Assembly: GCA_017535125.1 (NCBI GenBank) | Contig: JAFXUS010000069.1 | Coordinates: forward strand, 1 to 12,274 | Length of the DNA: 12,274 bases | Direction of reading: 5' to 3' | Origin: Bacteroidales bacterium | GTDB taxonomy: Bacteria; Bacteroidota; Bacteroidia; Bacteroidales; UBA932 | Shown here: one piece after another, positions 11,666 through 12,274 of the stretch | Numbering within the stretch: position 1 is the stretch's first letter | Layout of the letters: each line of letters opens with the position of its first letter | Notes under the pieces: model-generated | Databases searched by the model: none | Told to the model about the DNA's origin: nothing | Seen by the model: the letters and a program-made list of their open reading frames with translations, nothing else | Position numbers and translations under genes: made by a program

Positions 11666-12274
11666 TTACTTGCTGTCGCGGCGCGGACGACGGTCGCGGT
11701 CGCCATCCCGGCGCGGACGACGGTCGCCACCGCGGCCACCGCCACGGTTCTGACCGGTAGCCTGCGCGTTGGCGGCGGCGAGGGCGGCAGGAGTGAGGTC
11801 CTGCTTGCCATAACGCTCACCGTTGCAGATCCACACCTTGATACCGAGGGTACCGACCTTGGTGTTGGCAACTGCCAGCGCGTAGTCGATGTCGGCGCGG
11901 AACGTGTGGAGCGGCGTACGGCCTTCCTTGAACATCTCGCTGCGGGCCATTTCGGCGCCGCCGACGCGACCGGCGATCTGAACCTTGATGCCCTCGGCAC
12001 CGACGCGCATCGTGTTGGCGATGGCCATCTTGATGGCGCGGCGATAGGACACGCGGCCCTCGATCTGACGGGCGATGCTGTCAGCCACGATGTTGGCGTC
12101 CACCTCGGGGCGCTTCACCTCGTAGATGTTGATCTGGACATCCTTCTTGGTGACCTTCTTGAGCTCTTCCTTGAGTTTGTCGACCTCGGTGCCGCCCTTG
12201 CCGATGATGAAACCGGGACGGGCCGCGTAGATCGTGACCGTGATGAGCTTGAGGGTACGCTCGATGACGATGCG
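11666..12274 (-). CDS. rpsC: 30S ribosomal protein S3, C-terminal part (start beyond right edge)
   Basis: S3 binds 16S rRNA in the small-subunit head and forms part of the mRNA entry channel. The last 202 residues are present; about 50 N-terminal residues lie outside. The KH domain motif [20 protein letters not shown] is followed by the S3 C-terminal domain, with [50 protein letters not shown] and [12 protein letters not shown]. After the core comes a flexible tail rich in Ala, then Gly/Arg/Asp ([20 protein letters not shown] and on), encoded partly by a repeat with 30-bp spacing. In the usual S10 operon rplP follows directly; here the gene is followed by a hairpin and an unrelated operon. 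Confidence 0.97.
   Translation of the reverse strand, partial: RIVIERTLKLITVTIYAARPGFIIGKGGTEVDKLKEELKKVTKKDVQINIYEVKRPEVDANIVADSIARQIEGRVSYRRAIKMAIANTMRVGAEGIKVQIAGRVGGAEMARSEMFKEGRTPLHTFRADIDYALAVANTKVGTLGIKVWICNGERYGKQDLTPAALAAANAQATGQNRGGGRGGDRRPRRDGDRDRRPRRDSK
11681..11727. repeat. Short direct repeat in the rpsC tail
   Basis: The 17-bp sequence GCGCGGACGACGGTCGC occurs at 11681-11697 and again at 11711-11727, spaced by 30 bp. Read on the minus strand it encodes two copies of a DRRPRRD unit in the disordered C-terminal tail of S3, so the tail length could vary by slippage or recombination. Confidence 0.7.

Noticed and set aside
1..12274. Mobile element as the cause of the 11.4-kb separation of rpsC and rplP
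   Set aside because: No integrase, transposase, terminal repeats or target duplication at the edges; all genes in between look like core chromosomal genes of the same phylum with similar base composition.

Overview
The window is high-GC DNA from a member of the Bacteroidota, most likely Bacteroidales. Three things point there. Nearly every transcription unit is preceded by the Bacteroidota -7 box TANNTTTG, with no Shine-Dalgarno sequence. Several genes belong to families I know mainly from this phylum (DUF4294, DUF4270, DUF3098, and a short glycogen-synthase-like GT5 protein). Lipoprotein signals with relaxed lipoboxes are also present. I cannot place the genus. No phage, transposase, CRISPR array, rRNA or tRNA was seen.

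Layout, left to right. 1-273 (-): 5' part of rplP (L16), with its own promoter and a leader of about 75 nt. 274-605: intergenic, holding that promoter, a REP-like palindrome and the terminator of the next unit. 606-1601 (-): two tandem paralogous secreted YbjN-like proteins. 1738-2478 (+): secreted DUF4294 protein, whose 3' end overlaps lpxH by 50 bp. 2429-5103 (-): envelope operon ftsX - DUF3098 - uppP - lpxH, reading right to left, tightly packed. 5175-7641 (+): GT5 glycogen-synthase-like protein followed by a DUF4270 lipoprotein. 7642-7820: hairpin-rich intergenic with a strong bidirectional terminator. 7821-8063 (-): a lone acpP. 8184-11572 (-): operon tlpA-like lipoprotein - uvrC - pnuC with overlapping genes. 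11573-11665: promoter plus terminator-like hairpin. 11666-12274 (-): 3' part of rpsC (S3).

The most striking feature is the framing. rpsC and rplP, normally immediate neighbours in the S10 ribosomal protein operon, lie on the same strand in the canonical order but are separated by about 11.4 kb carrying 13 unrelated genes. A hairpin with a T-tract follows rpsC, and rplP has a new promoter and leader. The S10 operon therefore appears to be split into two transcription units here, unless the contig is chimeric.

Second-tier observations are three 26-nt same-orientation palindromic repeats, a 12-bp perfect dyad between divergent promoters, a promoter followed by a terminator-like hairpin ahead of tlpA, and a GT5 protein lacking the usual substrate-binding motif and C-terminal domain.
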